From: Sordariomycetes sp. S80-01Y
Taxonomy: Eukaryota > Ascomycota > Sordariomycetes
DNA length: 64,000 nt
Direction: 5' to 3'
Assembly (NCBI GenBank): GCA_037042185.1
Contig: JAXQJY010000029.1
Location: 2,108,001-2,172,000 of the forward strand
Shown here: positions 21,938 through 33,234 of the stretch, piece by piece
Layout: every line of letters starts with the position of its first letter
Position numbering within the stretch: the stretch's first letter is position 1
Made by a program: the position numbers and the translations under genes
Notes under the pieces: generated by a model
Seen by the model: the letters and a program-made list of their open reading frames with translations, nothing else
Told to the model about the DNA's origin: nothing
The model's database searches: none

Positions 21938-23026
21938 TTATCTCAACTGACTGAAAGGCATGACTTTCATATCCGGACTCCGTGGGCTGATGGGCAAGGC
22001 AAAGAGACCATCTTCATCGTCCATCTTCGGAAGAGTCGACAAAGTAGTATCTCCGCGCACGGCTGCGTCCAAGGAGATGGGTGCTGCAGCCGGGGCTCCC
22101 ACCGAACCCGTGTCAGATCGCGGGATGGAAGAGAAGGATGACACGGCGACATCGCCCCCTGTGGGGGACAGGGTCTGGGACTGACTGGAAAAGTTCGTAA
22201 ACGTATTGGCTGGTGGCAATTCGGTCAGCGGTCAGAGATCACAGGTCTAAAAAGGGGCTGACCTACCTTTCACCCCGGGGACCAAGTCGGCCGGGCTCGT
22301 ACCCAGCCTCAACCCCTTCAACTTCTCACCCATCCTGCCGCCGATCGGGCTTCTAGGACTGATGGGAGTCATGCCGGCGCTGCCCATGTCTCGGAGCTGT
22401 TGCTCCTCGGCGGGCCGTGGCAGGAAGTTGTCCGTGATCCACTGTTTCTCAGCAATAGCCATCTCAACGGCAACTCCCTCGGCGTTGTTCCTCAGCTCAT
22501 CATCGATCTCCTTCTGCAGCTCCCTGAGCCGCTTCTTTGCCCATATCGTGTGAAGAACGCCCCGGGGACCTGCAGCTTCGTCGAGGAAGAAGCCTTCGGG
22601 GAAGATGGCGGGAAGGGGTTTCAGGGTTATGGGTTGCCGGCCTGGAGGCGTCAGGGTGATCTCAGCTGGCACAGAAGAGGCGGGCGGGAGTAGGAAGAAG
22701 ATGCGCCGCCGGGTTGATGAGTTGGGTGAAGATGGATGTTCCAAGGCCGTGGGCGACAGTTGATGATCTGAATCCCTCGCTGGCAAGAAGGTTTGTTTTC
22801 CAGGCCATGACACCTCCCAAGGCGCATCCTCGTCCTTTACCCCTGAGCCATCCTGGGCAGACCCAACAGCCTGTGGCACCCACTCGACCATGAGGATCTT
22901 GGTGCCGGCATCGCTGAACTCAAACCTCGCAAGATGCGTCGTCGTCAACTCCCCGATGGCCGGATCTGCGGCTTCGACCAGCGCCACATCCTCCGGCCGC
23001 GGAGGGTCCGCGGACGACGAGTCCAT
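21938..23026 (-). CDS. conserved fungal protein of unknown function
   Basis: Exons 23026..22267 and 22209..21938 give 343 residues; the 57-bp intron has donor GTAGGT and acceptor CCAG. The N-terminal 170 residues look globular and beta-rich (HLARFEFSDAGTKILMVEW, PWEVSWPGK, RRRIFFLLPPASSVPAEITL). A charged helix follows (IWAKKRLRELQKEIDDEL, then EKQWITDNFLPRP). The C-terminal third is Ser/Pro-rich and disordered, with repeated SPRSP-type phosphorylation-like sites (ISPRSPIGG, ISPRSPDMK). I do not recognise the family by name. The protein-like composition and clean intron support a real gene. It shares a 1.4-kb divergent region with the next unknown gene. Confidence 0.75.
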
Positions 23027-24395
23027 TCCTCGCTCGACAGCTACCAGCTGCCACTAGGAGCAGTGAAAGGGCGGGATCAAGAGCGAACTGGGAAGTGCCG
23101 AAGGGGGTGAGGGGTCAGAGTGCCGTGAAGCGACGGCTGCGCAGCCGCCAGTGCGTCTCGTAGCCGCTCGCGATTTGGTCTGAGTGGTCCTCGTTGTGAA
23201 TGAGTAGGGGCTGCTACAGCAATAGGGAGGTGAGGAAAAGAGAGTTGTATGTAGGAGGTCAGAAATAGCAGCAGTATGTGACAGGAATAGAATAAGGTAA
23301 GAACGTGGCAACTCGGGGCTGAGAGTCTCCTCCACTTGAGTTGACGTCGTCCTCAGGTCGTTCCTGAAATGCACTGCGGGAGGAGCTGAGGTCGACGAGC
23401 AGGGCACCTCATTGAGGCGCAGCACAGCGCAGCTACAGGTGCTTTACTGAGGACAAGAACGGAAGAACTTCACTGGCAACCTGCGAGACGATCTCAGCCG
23501 CTCGAGCTCCAACTGGAAGGGCTAATGCGCCCGTTGGTTAGGTACCGTAGATCTGGCACTTATCACGAGAGGGGTAAAAGGGTCTGATCCCTGGTTCCGC
23601 AGTCCAGGCCCTTAGCCCTTACCCCTAAGCTTTAAGTCGTTCTGAAGGGGACGGATGCTGAGAGGATATGCTGGCTTGCCACCAGTTGGCTGCCAGTGCT
23701 TGTTAGCTGCATGTCGACGTAAAGATCAGCGCCGAGGTGACAGGCAGGCATCCTACCGCCCGAAACGAGTAGAAGACACTAAAGTAGCCGACATCACAAC
23801 GTGCGGACTCGGAACAAGGGGTGCGCCCTCCACGCTTAATAGCTTAGATGCGTGCATCCTAATGCCGTTGGGGGCTGCCAAGGCTTTGGCTGTTGGTTCG
23901 AACGCGCGATGATGATGCGACATTTACGATGTTGTTGGTCGGTTGCTGGAGGGTCCCCGTCATGGAGGGCGACAGACGTTGATTTAGAGCTTTTTGTGTG
24001 GGGAAGGGCAGCTGAGATCAGTGCGGCGTAGCGCTGCACTTACACCGTGACCTGTGGCTTGAGCTACTACTACTACTAGTACGACAACTACTACTTGGTA
24101 CTACTTCTACTACTACCAAGTACTACTAGTAGCGCCGTCGACTTCGAGATTTCATGGGACGAGGATCTCAGTAGTAGACCAGAGGAATATCACACGGCTG
24201 ACAGCTTGTTATACAGCCTCTGAACCGTGCTATCGCGGGTGCAGCACTGCGGGGGATACACGTACGTACCCTCTCTGGTAAGCCCAGCGCGCTGGTTGTC
24301 ACCCCCAGCGGTGCCATACCTGCGGCACGGGTAGCGATATTCAATTTTGAAGCCAGCCGCATCGATCACATCAACCACATTTTGTACCTCTTCTC
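23027..24395. other. 1.4-kb divergent intergenic region with ACT-trinucleotide hairpin
   Basis: The head-to-head gap between two unknown genes. Near 24064-24132 it has a TAC/ACT trinucleotide-rich stretch with a hairpin (listed separately). An imperfect inverted pair AGGGGTAAAAGGG / CCCTTACCCCT lies near 23570-23632. No gene or tRNA is supported. Confidence 0.5.
24064..24132. repeat. TAC/ACT trinucleotide-rich repeat with hairpin
   Basis: An imperfect (CTA/TAC)n run. TACTTGGTA (24092-24100) is the exact reverse complement of TACCAAGTA (24114-24122), giving a 9-bp stem with a 13-nt loop, and the palindrome CTACTAGTAG sits at the right edge. Probably replication-slippage sequence. Confidence 0.75.
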
Positions 24396-25769
24396 ATGGA
24401 AGAAGTGTCGGTCTACATAGCAGAACGCGGGACATCGCAATGGCTTCCACTTTATGTCAAAGACCCTGCGCTGAGTCACAACAATCAACGTAAAGGAGGC
24501 AACCGACTTTGCTTCGAAATCTTCGACAACCTACCTCTCGCCCCAACCTACCCAGGCCGCGGACACAACATGCAGGGCTTATCTCTACCGGTGGCAGATG
24601 AGCCAAGCGAGAGGCAATGCCTCGCTACCGGAAATGTCTTCGAGAACGAAACGCCGCCGCCTTTACCGCCACGGCCGCCGATCCCAGGTCGTGGTCTCGC
24701 CAAACCCATCGCGATCCCAGCGACAAGCCACTCTCTAGGGTCACCGTTCCTCAGAGCCTACCCGCCAGAGCTGGGGACGTACGGCATCAGCCGCGCAACC
24801 TTTCTTAATTTCCTCGACGACTTGAATCGGGTTGCGGTTGTCAGCCCTCCCCTTATCATGTTGAGCGTCGCGTGTAATGCTGCGGGGTTGGTCCCGGAGC
24901 CTACAGTCCAAGTCGTAGCGTTCAGCACTGACCTGGTCAACAACGCCGCCATGTATGCCGTCTCCAAGGGAAGGACAGAAATGGTTCTGCGGAAGGCGAA
25001 CAGAGAGATATTCGGACCGCACGGGTTGAAGGCTCAAGTTGCCAAGCTGGAAGCTGTGGCCTATCTTGCAGGCATGCCGATACTGAACTCGGAGAAGAAG
25101 GTCATCAAGGGCTCAACCATCCTTGCGCCTCACGGCGATGTCCACGAAATCCACACGCTCTCTGGCCAGCAACGACGGCTGAAGGCCCTCGAGCCTTGGA
25201 TATCGCCACTCGACATCCAGGAGTTGCCCGACATTCAGGAGAGAAAGAACCCCGTTAGCAAATTGTCGGTTTCGCTGAGCGAGTGGCAGCGTGAGCACGG
25301 CGAGAAGAAGCTGATAACGGGAAGGAAGAAGGCCATGGACAAGCAAACCGCCGATCAGCAGAAAGCTGCCAAGCGACTCGAGAAGGACTTCGAGAGCATT
25401 CTCAAGGAGGAGAACAAAATCATACAGAAAACGGCGCAGCTTTCAGAGGAGGACGAGCTCAAGCTGGGCGAGAAGAGGCAGAAGGCCGTCGACAGGTACG
25501 ACGAGGCGCTGGGGAAGATGGCCGCGAAGAAGGACAAGAAGGACAAGGAGGAGCAAGGGATTAAAAAAATTCACTTCTTGCTGCTATCGAACGCCGATGA
25601 TGAGACGAGCAGCGTGAGCGGGATGGAGTCGGAGTTCGGGTTCGGGAGTGAGGGAGAGGGCATCGACAGGATTCCGTCCGAGACGGTAGGGAAGGGCGAT
25701 TCGGAGCCTCCAGCTGTTGGGGGCTCAAAGTCAGGTGACAGGCATCCCAAGCGCAACACCTCTCACTGA
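24396..25769 (+). CDS. conserved fungal protein of unknown function
   Basis: One open frame of 457 residues. A Pro-rich stretch (PPPLPPRPPIPGRG) lies near residues 87-100. A conserved-looking hydrophobic module starts at SPFLRAYPPELGTYGISRAT (about 115-175), with FLDDLNRVAVVSPPLIMLSV and AAGLVPEPTVQ. A positively charged coiled-coil-like region (about 290-400) follows, and the tail is acidic and disordered. The SPF-RAY-P-L---GI pattern followed by FLDDLN is one I recall from a large, uncharacterised filamentous-fungal protein family; I know no function. The start ATG follows a 1.4-kb gap. There is no signal peptide, and I would not call a transmembrane segment with confidence in the hydrophobic module. 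Confidence 0.75.
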   Translation: MEEVSVYIAERGTSQWLPLYVKDPALSHNNQRKGGNRLCFEIFDNLPLAPTYPGRGHNMQGLSLPVADEPSERQCLATGNVFENETPPPLPPRPPIPGRGLAKPIAIPATSHSLGSPFLRAYPPELGTYGISRATFLNFLDDLNRVAVVSPPLIMLSVACNAAGLVPEPTVQVVAFSTDLVNNAAMYAVSKGRTEMVLRKANREIFGPHGLKAQVAKLEAVAYLAGMPILNSEKKVIKGSTILAPHGDVHEIHTLSGQQRRLKALEPWISPLDIQELPDIQERKNPVSKLSVSLSEWQREHGEKKLITGRKKAMDKQTADQQKAAKRLEKDFESILKEENKIIQKTAQLSEEDELKLGEKRQKAVDRYDEALGKMAAKKDKKDKEEQGIKKIHFLLLSNADDETSSVSGMESEFGFGSEGEGIDRIPSETVGKGDSEPPAVGGSKSGDRHPKRNTSH

Positions 25770-26171
25770 GGGCAGTCGTGCCTGAGAGTGTACCAGGGGG
25801 TTAGAATGATGCAAACGTGAGATTTCAGTGGCAGCCCCTCAATTTTACGACAGCGAGCCCGCGTTTACTGCTCTCGATGATGCGAAGTATTCCCATAGAT
25901 AACCGCAAGTAAGATTCTGGACGGATAGACTCCGAGTCACGCTGTGCTACCACTACAGTGCCTGCAGCGCCTGCAGCGCCTGTGCCAGTGCCCGTGCCAC
26001 TGACGACGGGCCGCCCGGTGTGGGGACCGGCGGGCCCAGGGTCCAAACAGACGACCACCGACCACCGACCATGACCTCAGCCCGATACACGTCGTCGACC
26101 ACCTCAGCCAAGCCAGTCCCTCTTTCTCCAGCATGCTGTGCTAGAAACACGACCAGGACCGCCAGACCAAG
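25770..26171. other. intergenic, unknown gene to LAMMER kinase promoter
   Basis: About 400 bp with no gene. It contains a short direct repeat (CCTGCAGCG at 25961-25969 and 25970-25978) followed by GC-rich sequence. Confidence 0.5.
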
Positions 26172-28410
26172 ATGACCTCGGTTCATTCGTACCCCTCTTA
26201 CCACCGCCTGCCTCCCGAATCACCGTCGCATTCCTATCTACAGCGCCGAACAGGTCTCACTGCACGGAATCACGACTGCACCGCTCCCGCACCGGACGCC
26301 AACGATAGCAATGACGGCCAAGTTGACCTAGATACCTCGTCGATAAACGAACGGTCCGCCCTAAGTCAACACAACGCCTCCACCTTTCCCAATGCTCCTC
26401 TCGCTGCCACCCCGAGGGCTCGTGAACAGCCTGCGCGGCCACAAAACAGCGCTTGGGATATGGACGGCAGGCCAGTGAAGCGTCAACGGCGTTCGGGCGG
26501 CCCCAATTGGGGCGATTTCTACCGCAACGGCAAGCCTGCCGAGGAGGAGGTTATTGTCATTGAAGATTCCCCCCCTCCTCAGCAGACCTCTGCGCCCAAG
26601 ACGGCGAAACCCACTGCTACCGGTGGCAATGCTACACCTACATCGGCATATGGAACAAGGGGTGCTTCTACCACCCGCCCGGCCGTCACGAGGTCGCAAC
26701 GGCAAGGAGCCGCTGACGCGGAAACTGCCCAAGCCCAGCCCAAGTCACGTCCCGCAACCAGATCACGTCGTCAGGGCTCCTCCAACCCACATAGCGGAGC
26801 CCGAGACTCTAATGCCTCGTTCTCGAGCGCCTCGAACAGTCAGCCTGATCCCACTGTCCAGCTAAAACGGAAACGCACGCGTCAAACAGAGCAACCCGAG
26901 ACCAAGCGTAGGAGGGTCGAAAAAGCTGATGTGCTCGCCGCCGGGTGCCATGAGTACCAGCGCCCTGCCGGTCCGGTGAAGAGAGCCGCGGAAGTGGCCG
27001 TCAAAGCTGTCCAGGATGTGAGTCGATCCCCAGAGAAGACCCCGAGTGGCATTTTTGTCAAAGGTATCGTTTCTGACGACGCGTTTCAGCCCTACCGACA
27101 CGCCAACCCCAAGGTAGACGATGACGACGGGCATTTCATCGTTGTGCCTGAAGCAATGGTTACTGATCGATGTATGGTACCTCTTCACGTTACTAGCTTG
27201 CCTGCGCTGACGTTCGTATAGATCAAATCATCCGGCTGTTGGGCCAAGGCACCTTTGGCAAGGTCGTCGAGGCTCACGATCGAAAGCGAGATCAAAGGGT
27301 CGCTGTCAAGATCATCCGGTCAGTGCAGAAGTACAGAGACGCTTCAAGAATCGAGCTCCGGGTTCTTGCGTCGCTCAGGGCCAACGACGAAGAGAATCGA
27401 TACCGATGCATCCATTTCCTGGATTGCTTCGATTTCCGGGGTCATATCTGCCTCGTTACGGATCTCCTTGGGCAGAGCGTGTTTGACTTTCTCAAAGGCA
27501 ATGGCTTCGTGCCGTTCCCCATGAGCCACATTCAGAGCTTTGCCCGGCAGCTCTTCACAAGTATTGCTTGTAAGATATCAACGTTCCTTTCTGGAGAGTC
27601 TGGCTGACAGATTGTAGTCATACATGGACTAAAACTGATCCACACGGATCTGAAGCCGGAGAACATCTTGCTCCGCGATCACAGGTTCCAACCCTTCACG
27701 TATGACAAGACGATTCCTTCGTCTTCAACAAACGTCAGCCGCACAGCCAGTCAGCGGCGAGTGCTGTTCGATACCGAGATACGTCTCATCGACTTTGGTT
27801 CGGCTACATTCGACAATGAGTATCATTCATCTGTCGTCTCTACGCGCCACTATCGTGCTCCTGAGATCATTCTCGGGCTAGGATGGTCTTACCCCTGTGA
27901 CATATGGAGTATAGGCTGCATCCTTGTCGAATTCTTCACGGGGGATGCCTTGTTCCAAACGCACGACAACCTCGAGCACTTGGCCATGATGGAAAGGGTG
28001 TTTGGCAACCGCATCGACACGTCCCTGGTGCAGAAGGTCAACAAATCCTCGTCGAGCTCCAATGGTGCATCAAAGTAAGTGCACGGCGACTGTTGATATT
28101 GTGGGCCCCTTGCTAAGAACTGAAAAGGTACTTCAAAAGGCTGAAGCTCGACTATCCCAAGTCAGACACTAAGAAGAGTTCGATCAAGTTCGTCCGAGCA
28201 ATGAAGCAGCTGGAGGACATCATCCCAGACAACAACCCCTTTATGAGGAACTTTCTCGACTTGCTGAGGAAGATCTTCGTGTATGATCCCAAGAAGCGCA
28301 TCACTGCGGAGGAAGCTCTCAACCACGAGTGGTTCCAGGATACGGCATATGCCGACGACGGTACCGAGGCAGCGAGGATTAGGGTGGAAAACGAGGAGAG
28401 GAGGCAATGA
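26172..28410 (+). CDS. LAMMER (CLK-type) dual-specificity protein kinase
   Basis: Exons 26172..27171, 27222..27569, 27618..28074 and 28128..28410 give 695 residues. The N-terminal 330 residues are disordered and basic. The kinase domain (about 335-690) shows the Gly loop [18 protein letters not shown], catalytic HTDLKPEN (Thr in place of the HRD Arg, as usual for the family), DFGSATF, the activation segment [13 protein letters not shown], and the diagnostic [11 protein letters not shown]. This is the homologue of yeast Kns1, fission-yeast Lkh1 and animal CLK. By family these kinases phosphorylate SR-type splicing factors and respond to nutrient or stress signals. The first intron splits the Tyr codon just before the kinase domain. 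Confidence 0.95.
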
Positions 28411-29425
28411 GTTTCTTTGCATCGTGTACAGCGGATGAGGGAACCCGAGGCTGTGTACTAGACTACCTTAGGTATGATGGCAACGACAATCACGAGGCAC
28501 ATGACGATCAGGCTTTCGGTAAACGATAAGTAGCAAGAGGAAAACATCGGAAGCGACTCAGTGAGGGTTTCCGCCATGATCATGGATGCAGACGGGCACG
28601 CGGTGTGTCGGATTACCTTGGCTACGTGCGAGTGGCCACTGATACTGGCAGCGCGATGGCAAAGATGAGTAGCGTCGCATGGCAGTCCGAATGGGGCTGG
28701 TGGATGTTTGGACCCCGTAAATTGGGGAGCTGAGTGAGGGCGAGGGCCAGACCGGGGTGCTTCCGTCGCGAAGGCCAGAATCGGTCGGTCCCTCTCGTCC
28801 CTCCTCGGCCGTCTCGAAGCCAAGCAAATGGAAAACGGTGCCTCCACGCCAAGGCCGGGTTTTTGAGCCACAATTTCCCCGATCTTATCGTGCCCTGTGC
28901 CTCAACGAAGTTCCACCAGGGAGGGGGGGCAATTGAAGTCTGCGGGTGTTTCGCGAGGGGGTTGTCCGAGGTGGCCTCAAAAGGCCCACCAGAGGATCGC
29001 CCGAGTCAGAAGTTTATTCTGGCGAGGAGCAGAATGACACCGAGGATTGGCCTGACCGTGAAGGAACGCGAGGCCAATTGTCGTCATGGTGGTTGCGGTA
29101 GTTGCTCCGACACATGGCCGTCTCATCTTGATCTTGATGCCACGCAGGGCTTCCGAGATGGGGTAGTAGCTCCGAGAGGAGGGCGCCCGGGCGAGACAGG
29201 ACATTCTTGACTCCAGGGGCTCTCTGGTGGGACGCCAACGCCTGCCCGTGGGCTGGGGGCCTGGGACCTGGGGCCTGGGGCCCATGGGGGTAGCATCAGG
29301 GAGCGTCCCATTCGTATTCCAGTGTTGCAGCGCTGCAGGTCGGCCTTCCGAGTCGACGTCAGGCCTGGATTCTCGGGTGGATTCCAGGTGGCAGAAGAGC
29401 AGCCGGCTAAAAGCCCGAGCAGGCT

Positions 29426-29438
29426 GGGGGGGGGGGGG
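29426..29438 (+). repeat. poly(G) tract of 13
   Basis: Thirteen consecutive G residues inside the gene-free region. Such tracts are prone to length variation, sequencing error and G-quadruplex formation. Confidence 0.9.
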
Positions 29439-30540
29439 ATATGGCGGCCGTACGGGGCGATGCGGGCGTACTGTGCGGCCCGAATTGCGGGAGGCGACCT
29501 GGCAAAGCGTGGGCGGGCGTGGCGGTCGCAACAGGCGTAGTTTACGCGAGCGACCCCCGTCTTGGGTGGGCTGCTCGCACTGTGAGGCTCCACCCGATCG
29601 TCCACTGGGCTCCCGCCAGCTTGTTTGGACCTCCCTCTGACGGAGTGTCTCCTTTCGGAGAAACCGCCAGCCACTTCTGCAAAGAGCAGCAATCAGCATT
29701 CTTGGGCTGGATGGACCGAGATGGACCCGACCGCTGAACTCGCTGTCGCGCGACGGCTGATTCACGCGGCTGCCCAAACCATTGCGCTCGCGGTTCTGCT
29801 CGTGCTCGTGCTCGTGCTCGAGCCCAACTCGTGGCCGCAGATGAAATGAGGCAGGAATAAATGAGGAGCACTGTTGACGGCGAGCGTGGCACCGTAAATG
29901 GCAGCGCAGCGTTGCACTGAGAGTCAGCGCTGAGGCCCCCGAGGTGCCATCGCTCCGACACCGTGACGCTGCCCGGCTGTTTCTTGGACCCTCTCCACTA
30001 TTACGCCGGCCAAACCGCCGCCCTGGACGAACCAGCGACGCCCTCTTCTGTTAGCCTCCCTTCCACTCGCTCCGTCCTCTCCCACCCCATCCATCCATCC
30101 TGTGCCTTGTTGCTGCTGGCACTCCGTACTGCTGCTCCCGCTGCTGCGTCTCCCTCCGTTTGTCCCTGGCCCTGCCTGCCTGCGCATCGTCCCCAACCGA
30201 ACACCCTCACGACGATAACACCGATCCATCAGCACCGCGCCGAGACCACGACTCCCAGGCCAAAGGTCCTCTGCGTCGTTCAGCAGACACCAGAAACATC
30301 ACGTCGGTCTGTTGTTGGCGGCTGGGTGACTTTCCATTCCTCAGCGCACACCGAGAAGGAATCGCACTACGCCACCGCGCCGCAGCGATTGCCACTGACG
30401 ATATCCTCCTCCACGACCGACGACGACTTCCTCCGCCGTTGCATCGACGAAACCGACTCGTCTCTCAACTGAGCGAAAAGCAGCGACCGTTGCTGCCCGA
30501 GGCAATCAACCAACAACCGACCGAATCCAAGTCGCGCGCC

Positions 30541-30555
30541 ATGTCCATTCCATAG
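30541..30555 (+). other. upstream ORF (4 residues) before F-box gene
   Basis: ATG followed by three sense codons and TAG, ending 120 bp before the F-box gene start. If it lies in the transcript, as the long pyrimidine-rich leader suggests, it could modulate translation. Confidence 0.35.
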
Positions 30556-30675
30556 CCGCTCACAACACTCCTGCGCACACGACCGAGACGGCCTCACCCT
30601 CCGGGCTGGCCCCAAAGGCCGCTCGCCTTTGAAAACCGTCATTCGCTAGCCATTTCACTCACATAATCGCCCATC

Positions 30676-32355
30676 ATGGCTGAGGGGCGCCCTTTACCCG
30701 TCGATACCACTCAGGCGACTGAGTTCGGTTCGAAACGCTTTCATGACAAGATCGAGCAGCATCACCAAGATCCGCAACCTCAACAGTCGCAAACGCAGAC
30801 CGAATTCAACAACGATGGATCGTTGCCGTTCCCTTCGAACTCAAGGTTCAGCCTGCCACTTCGCGGCGAATCCAAGTCGGAACAGGAAAAGAAAGAGAAG
30901 AAGGGCTTCTTCAAGCTCAGGAGCAAGGTCTCCTTTCGTCACCCAAAACCATCGCCGACCATCGACTACACCGAACCTCTACCTTTTCTTCCATTACGGC
31001 CGTCCACCGAATCGGCGGTTCGCAAGACGTACGAAACCCCTCATGCTTGGCACCGGAATCAATGGACTGACAGTTTCTCTAGCTTACCACTTGACCAACT
31101 CTTCGCCTCGTTACCCAACGAATTGCAAATTCAGGTCATCTCCCACCTACCGATACCCGACATACTGAATCTGCGACTATCATCGAAGTCCTGGCACTCG
31201 CTGATCACGGCTCACGAAGGCTCCATTGTGCGATTCCATCTGCAGCAATCCATACCCGAATACGCTCGCAAACTATACCCCATCAACGACAACACCCTAC
31301 TCAACTTCCACTACCTCTGTGGTTTGTGGCATCGTCTTCATGTCGCCGCCAAGTTGGCGTACATGATGAGCGATTGGATCACCAAGGACATCTTCCTTTA
31401 CCGAACCGATTCCGAACGACTGGCTTTTGCACCACAATACGACCGTATGCGACGGAGGTTAATACCATCGCTCTTCGTCATCTTCCACTTCTTTGAGACC
31501 TACCGCAAGCTGCATCTACGCTATGTCGAGAAGCACGGCCACGGATTGAAGATGTCCCCTTACACTGTCAACCCAATAGAGAAGGAAATTATGGATATGT
31601 ACGACGACCAGACCTTGTTAACGGTCCACGAGATTTTCCCCGTCGTCATATCATCATTCTGTCGACGACTACGGCCCCCAACATATGTCGGTCGAGTCGA
31701 GCGATCTCTGCGTGGTTACATTAGGGAGAAGCCCTCCGATGATATACATACGGCTATCCTGTGCATTGGAGGGATGCGACAAGTGGAGAGGTTATGGGAG
31801 GTCAAGGGATATAACAGCAGACGAGTCGCCGTGGACAACTGGATTAACTCTCTGATGAAAGACCCTCCCACCGATCAACCACCACACAAGACCCGACGGA
31901 GTCTCATGAGCTTTGGTAGGAAGAAGTCAACGAGCGGCGAGACGCGCGAGGGCCACCGCGACCATCACAGGTCATCCTTCAGCAGCCTACATCGGACACG
32001 GAGTCCGACTGGATCTATCGACGCGAGTAGCGAGTATGCATTCGACTCGAATTGGATATTCAACACGAGCCTATCTGCTGGTGTGCCCATGGGATCGCTG
32101 AGCCGCGATCAAGCACAGACTATCCTCGACGACCTACCCGTCCTCCAGCAAATATGGATGACCACCGCCGAAGCCATGGTCCTCGACCGCCGCATCGTTC
32201 CTCGACCTCAGGATATCAAGCGGAACCAGGCCGTCCTGCTGGATCTGGTAAAGGAGGACGGGCGCGACGAGCGCGATGAATGGGGCTACGGTCGCAATCT
32301 TCACGACTCGGTGAAGCCTCCACCTGCTACCGTCCCCGAGGGCGATGCGGACTAA
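30676..32355 (+). CDS. F-box protein
   Basis: One open frame of 559 residues. The N-terminus is disordered and Gln-rich with a basic patch (KKEKKGFFKLRSKVSFRH, about residues 71-88). The F-box lies near 143-190 (SLPNELQIQVISHLPIPDIL, then LRLSSKSWHSL). The following 200 residues are helical and well structured (LWHRLHVAAKLAYMMSDWI; FVIFHFFETYRKLHLRY), ending with a Ser/Arg-rich low-complexity stretch and a short helical tail. By family it is an SCF ubiquitin-ligase adaptor through Skp1; the target is unknown. No repeat domain (WD40, LRR, Kelch) is seen, so substrate binding presumably uses the helical middle. Confidence 0.85.
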   Translation: MAEGRPLPVDTTQATEFGSKRFHDKIEQHHQDPQPQQSQTQTEFNNDGSLPFPSNSRFSLPLRGESKSEQEKKEKKGFFKLRSKVSFRHPKPSPTIDYTEPLPFLPLRPSTESAVRKTYETPHAWHRNQWTDSFSSLPLDQLFASLPNELQIQVISHLPIPDILNLRLSSKSWHSLITAHEGSIVRFHLQQSIPEYARKLYPINDNTLLNFHYLCGLWHRLHVAAKLAYMMSDWITKDIFLYRTDSERLAFAPQYDRMRRRLIPSLFVIFHFFETYRKLHLRYVEKHGHGLKMSPYTVNPIEKEIMDMYDDQTLLTVHEIFPVVISSFCRRLRPPTYVGRVERSLRGYIREKPSDDIHTAILCIGGMRQVERLWEVKGYNSRRVAVDNWINSLMKDPPTDQPPHKTRRSLMSFGRKKSTSGETREGHRDHHRSSFSSLHRTRSPTGSIDASSEYAFDSNWIFNTSLSAGVPMGSLSRDQAQTILDDLPVLQQIWMTTAEAMVLDRRIVPRPQDIKRNQAVLLDLVKEDGRDERDEWGYGRNLHDSVKPPPATVPEGDAD

Positions 32356-33234
32356 GCGTCCTTCTCACACGTTATGCCACAACCATGACCACGACTACGA
32401 GCACCGACACCACCATCCTAGATTATACCCCTCTACCTTTACTATACACCCTTTACCAAGGACCTTTTTCTTATAATGTCAAGTGTGCATCTGGAACAAG
32501 CCAGCTTCGGAAACAAAAAGAGGCGGTTGCGAGCATTTTCACGGGCGTTCTGGGACAGGGATTACTCGAAATGCCAGAAAGGCAGACGGTCATCACCGAG
32601 CTTTATTTCCTTATTTTTTGTTCTCGTCGATTTTGGGATCTTGATTTGTTCTTGTTCCCGCAGGGGTTGCTGTAGTTGCGAGAAGAGTTAGACACCGTCG
32701 ACGCATTTGCGATGTGTTGCACCACCAGCACCACCCCACAAGATAGCGTCGATGCATTGGGTACAATATACTACGCTGTCGCCGTACAGCATTCGAACGT
32801 CGCTATTGAACCTCCCCCCTTGCTACCTCGATACTGCCGTGTCTGTCATGTGCGCTCGGTCAGACTCTTACTGTGATCCCAGATTCCGAACTAACGGAAT
32901 CGTTTTGGAAGGGGCCCTTGCTTGTGAACAGAAGACAGCTGGGCTTTGAACATACTATCGCCTGTTTCAACGAGGAGTAGTCTTGCCTGCCATACGTAAC
33001 ATCATCTAGGGGTCGTAGTCATTGTATATCATGTCCCGAACTAAAACAGGGTGAACCCCTTATCTCTTCCAATGTAACGCCTGTCCTCGATGGTCTCCAT
33101 GGGGTATCTCGCTAAAATTAAAATCACAAACCTTTGCCTCCCGCATGTTGCAGATCTGATCTGCATGAATTTCTGCGAGCTCGGGAGACCGGAGAAGTAA
33201 ACCATGATCAGCTCAGTGCTGGATGCGAGGAAAT
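32356..33234. other. intergenic between convergent F-box and AT-hook genes
   Basis: An 880-bp tail-to-tail gap with T-rich 3'-UTR-like sequence (32440-32680). I see no gene in it. Confidence 0.55.

Larger units (their letters stand above)
28411..30675. other. 2.3-kb gene-free region upstream of F-box gene
   Basis: No supported gene despite several long open frames, which overlap on both strands and track GC-rich simple sequence. It includes GGGGCCTGG-type repeats (29250-29285) and a run of 13 G at 29426-29438. A C/T-rich stretch at about 30030-30180 probably marks the promoter or long 5' UTR of the following gene. A five-codon upstream ORF lies at 30541-30555. Confidence 0.6.

Noticed and set aside
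23570-23632. Imperfect inverted repeat suggestive of a small transposon end
   Set aside because: Arms are short and mismatched, no target-site duplication seen, and no second copy in the window.
23885-23910. tRNA-like B-box (GGTTCGAAC)
   Set aside because: No matching A-box at the right distance and no foldable acceptor stem; not a tRNA.
28977-29777. 266-codon minus-strand open frame in the gene-free region
   Set aside because: Overlaps open frames on the opposite strand and crosses poly(G); no domain, intron or protein-like pattern.
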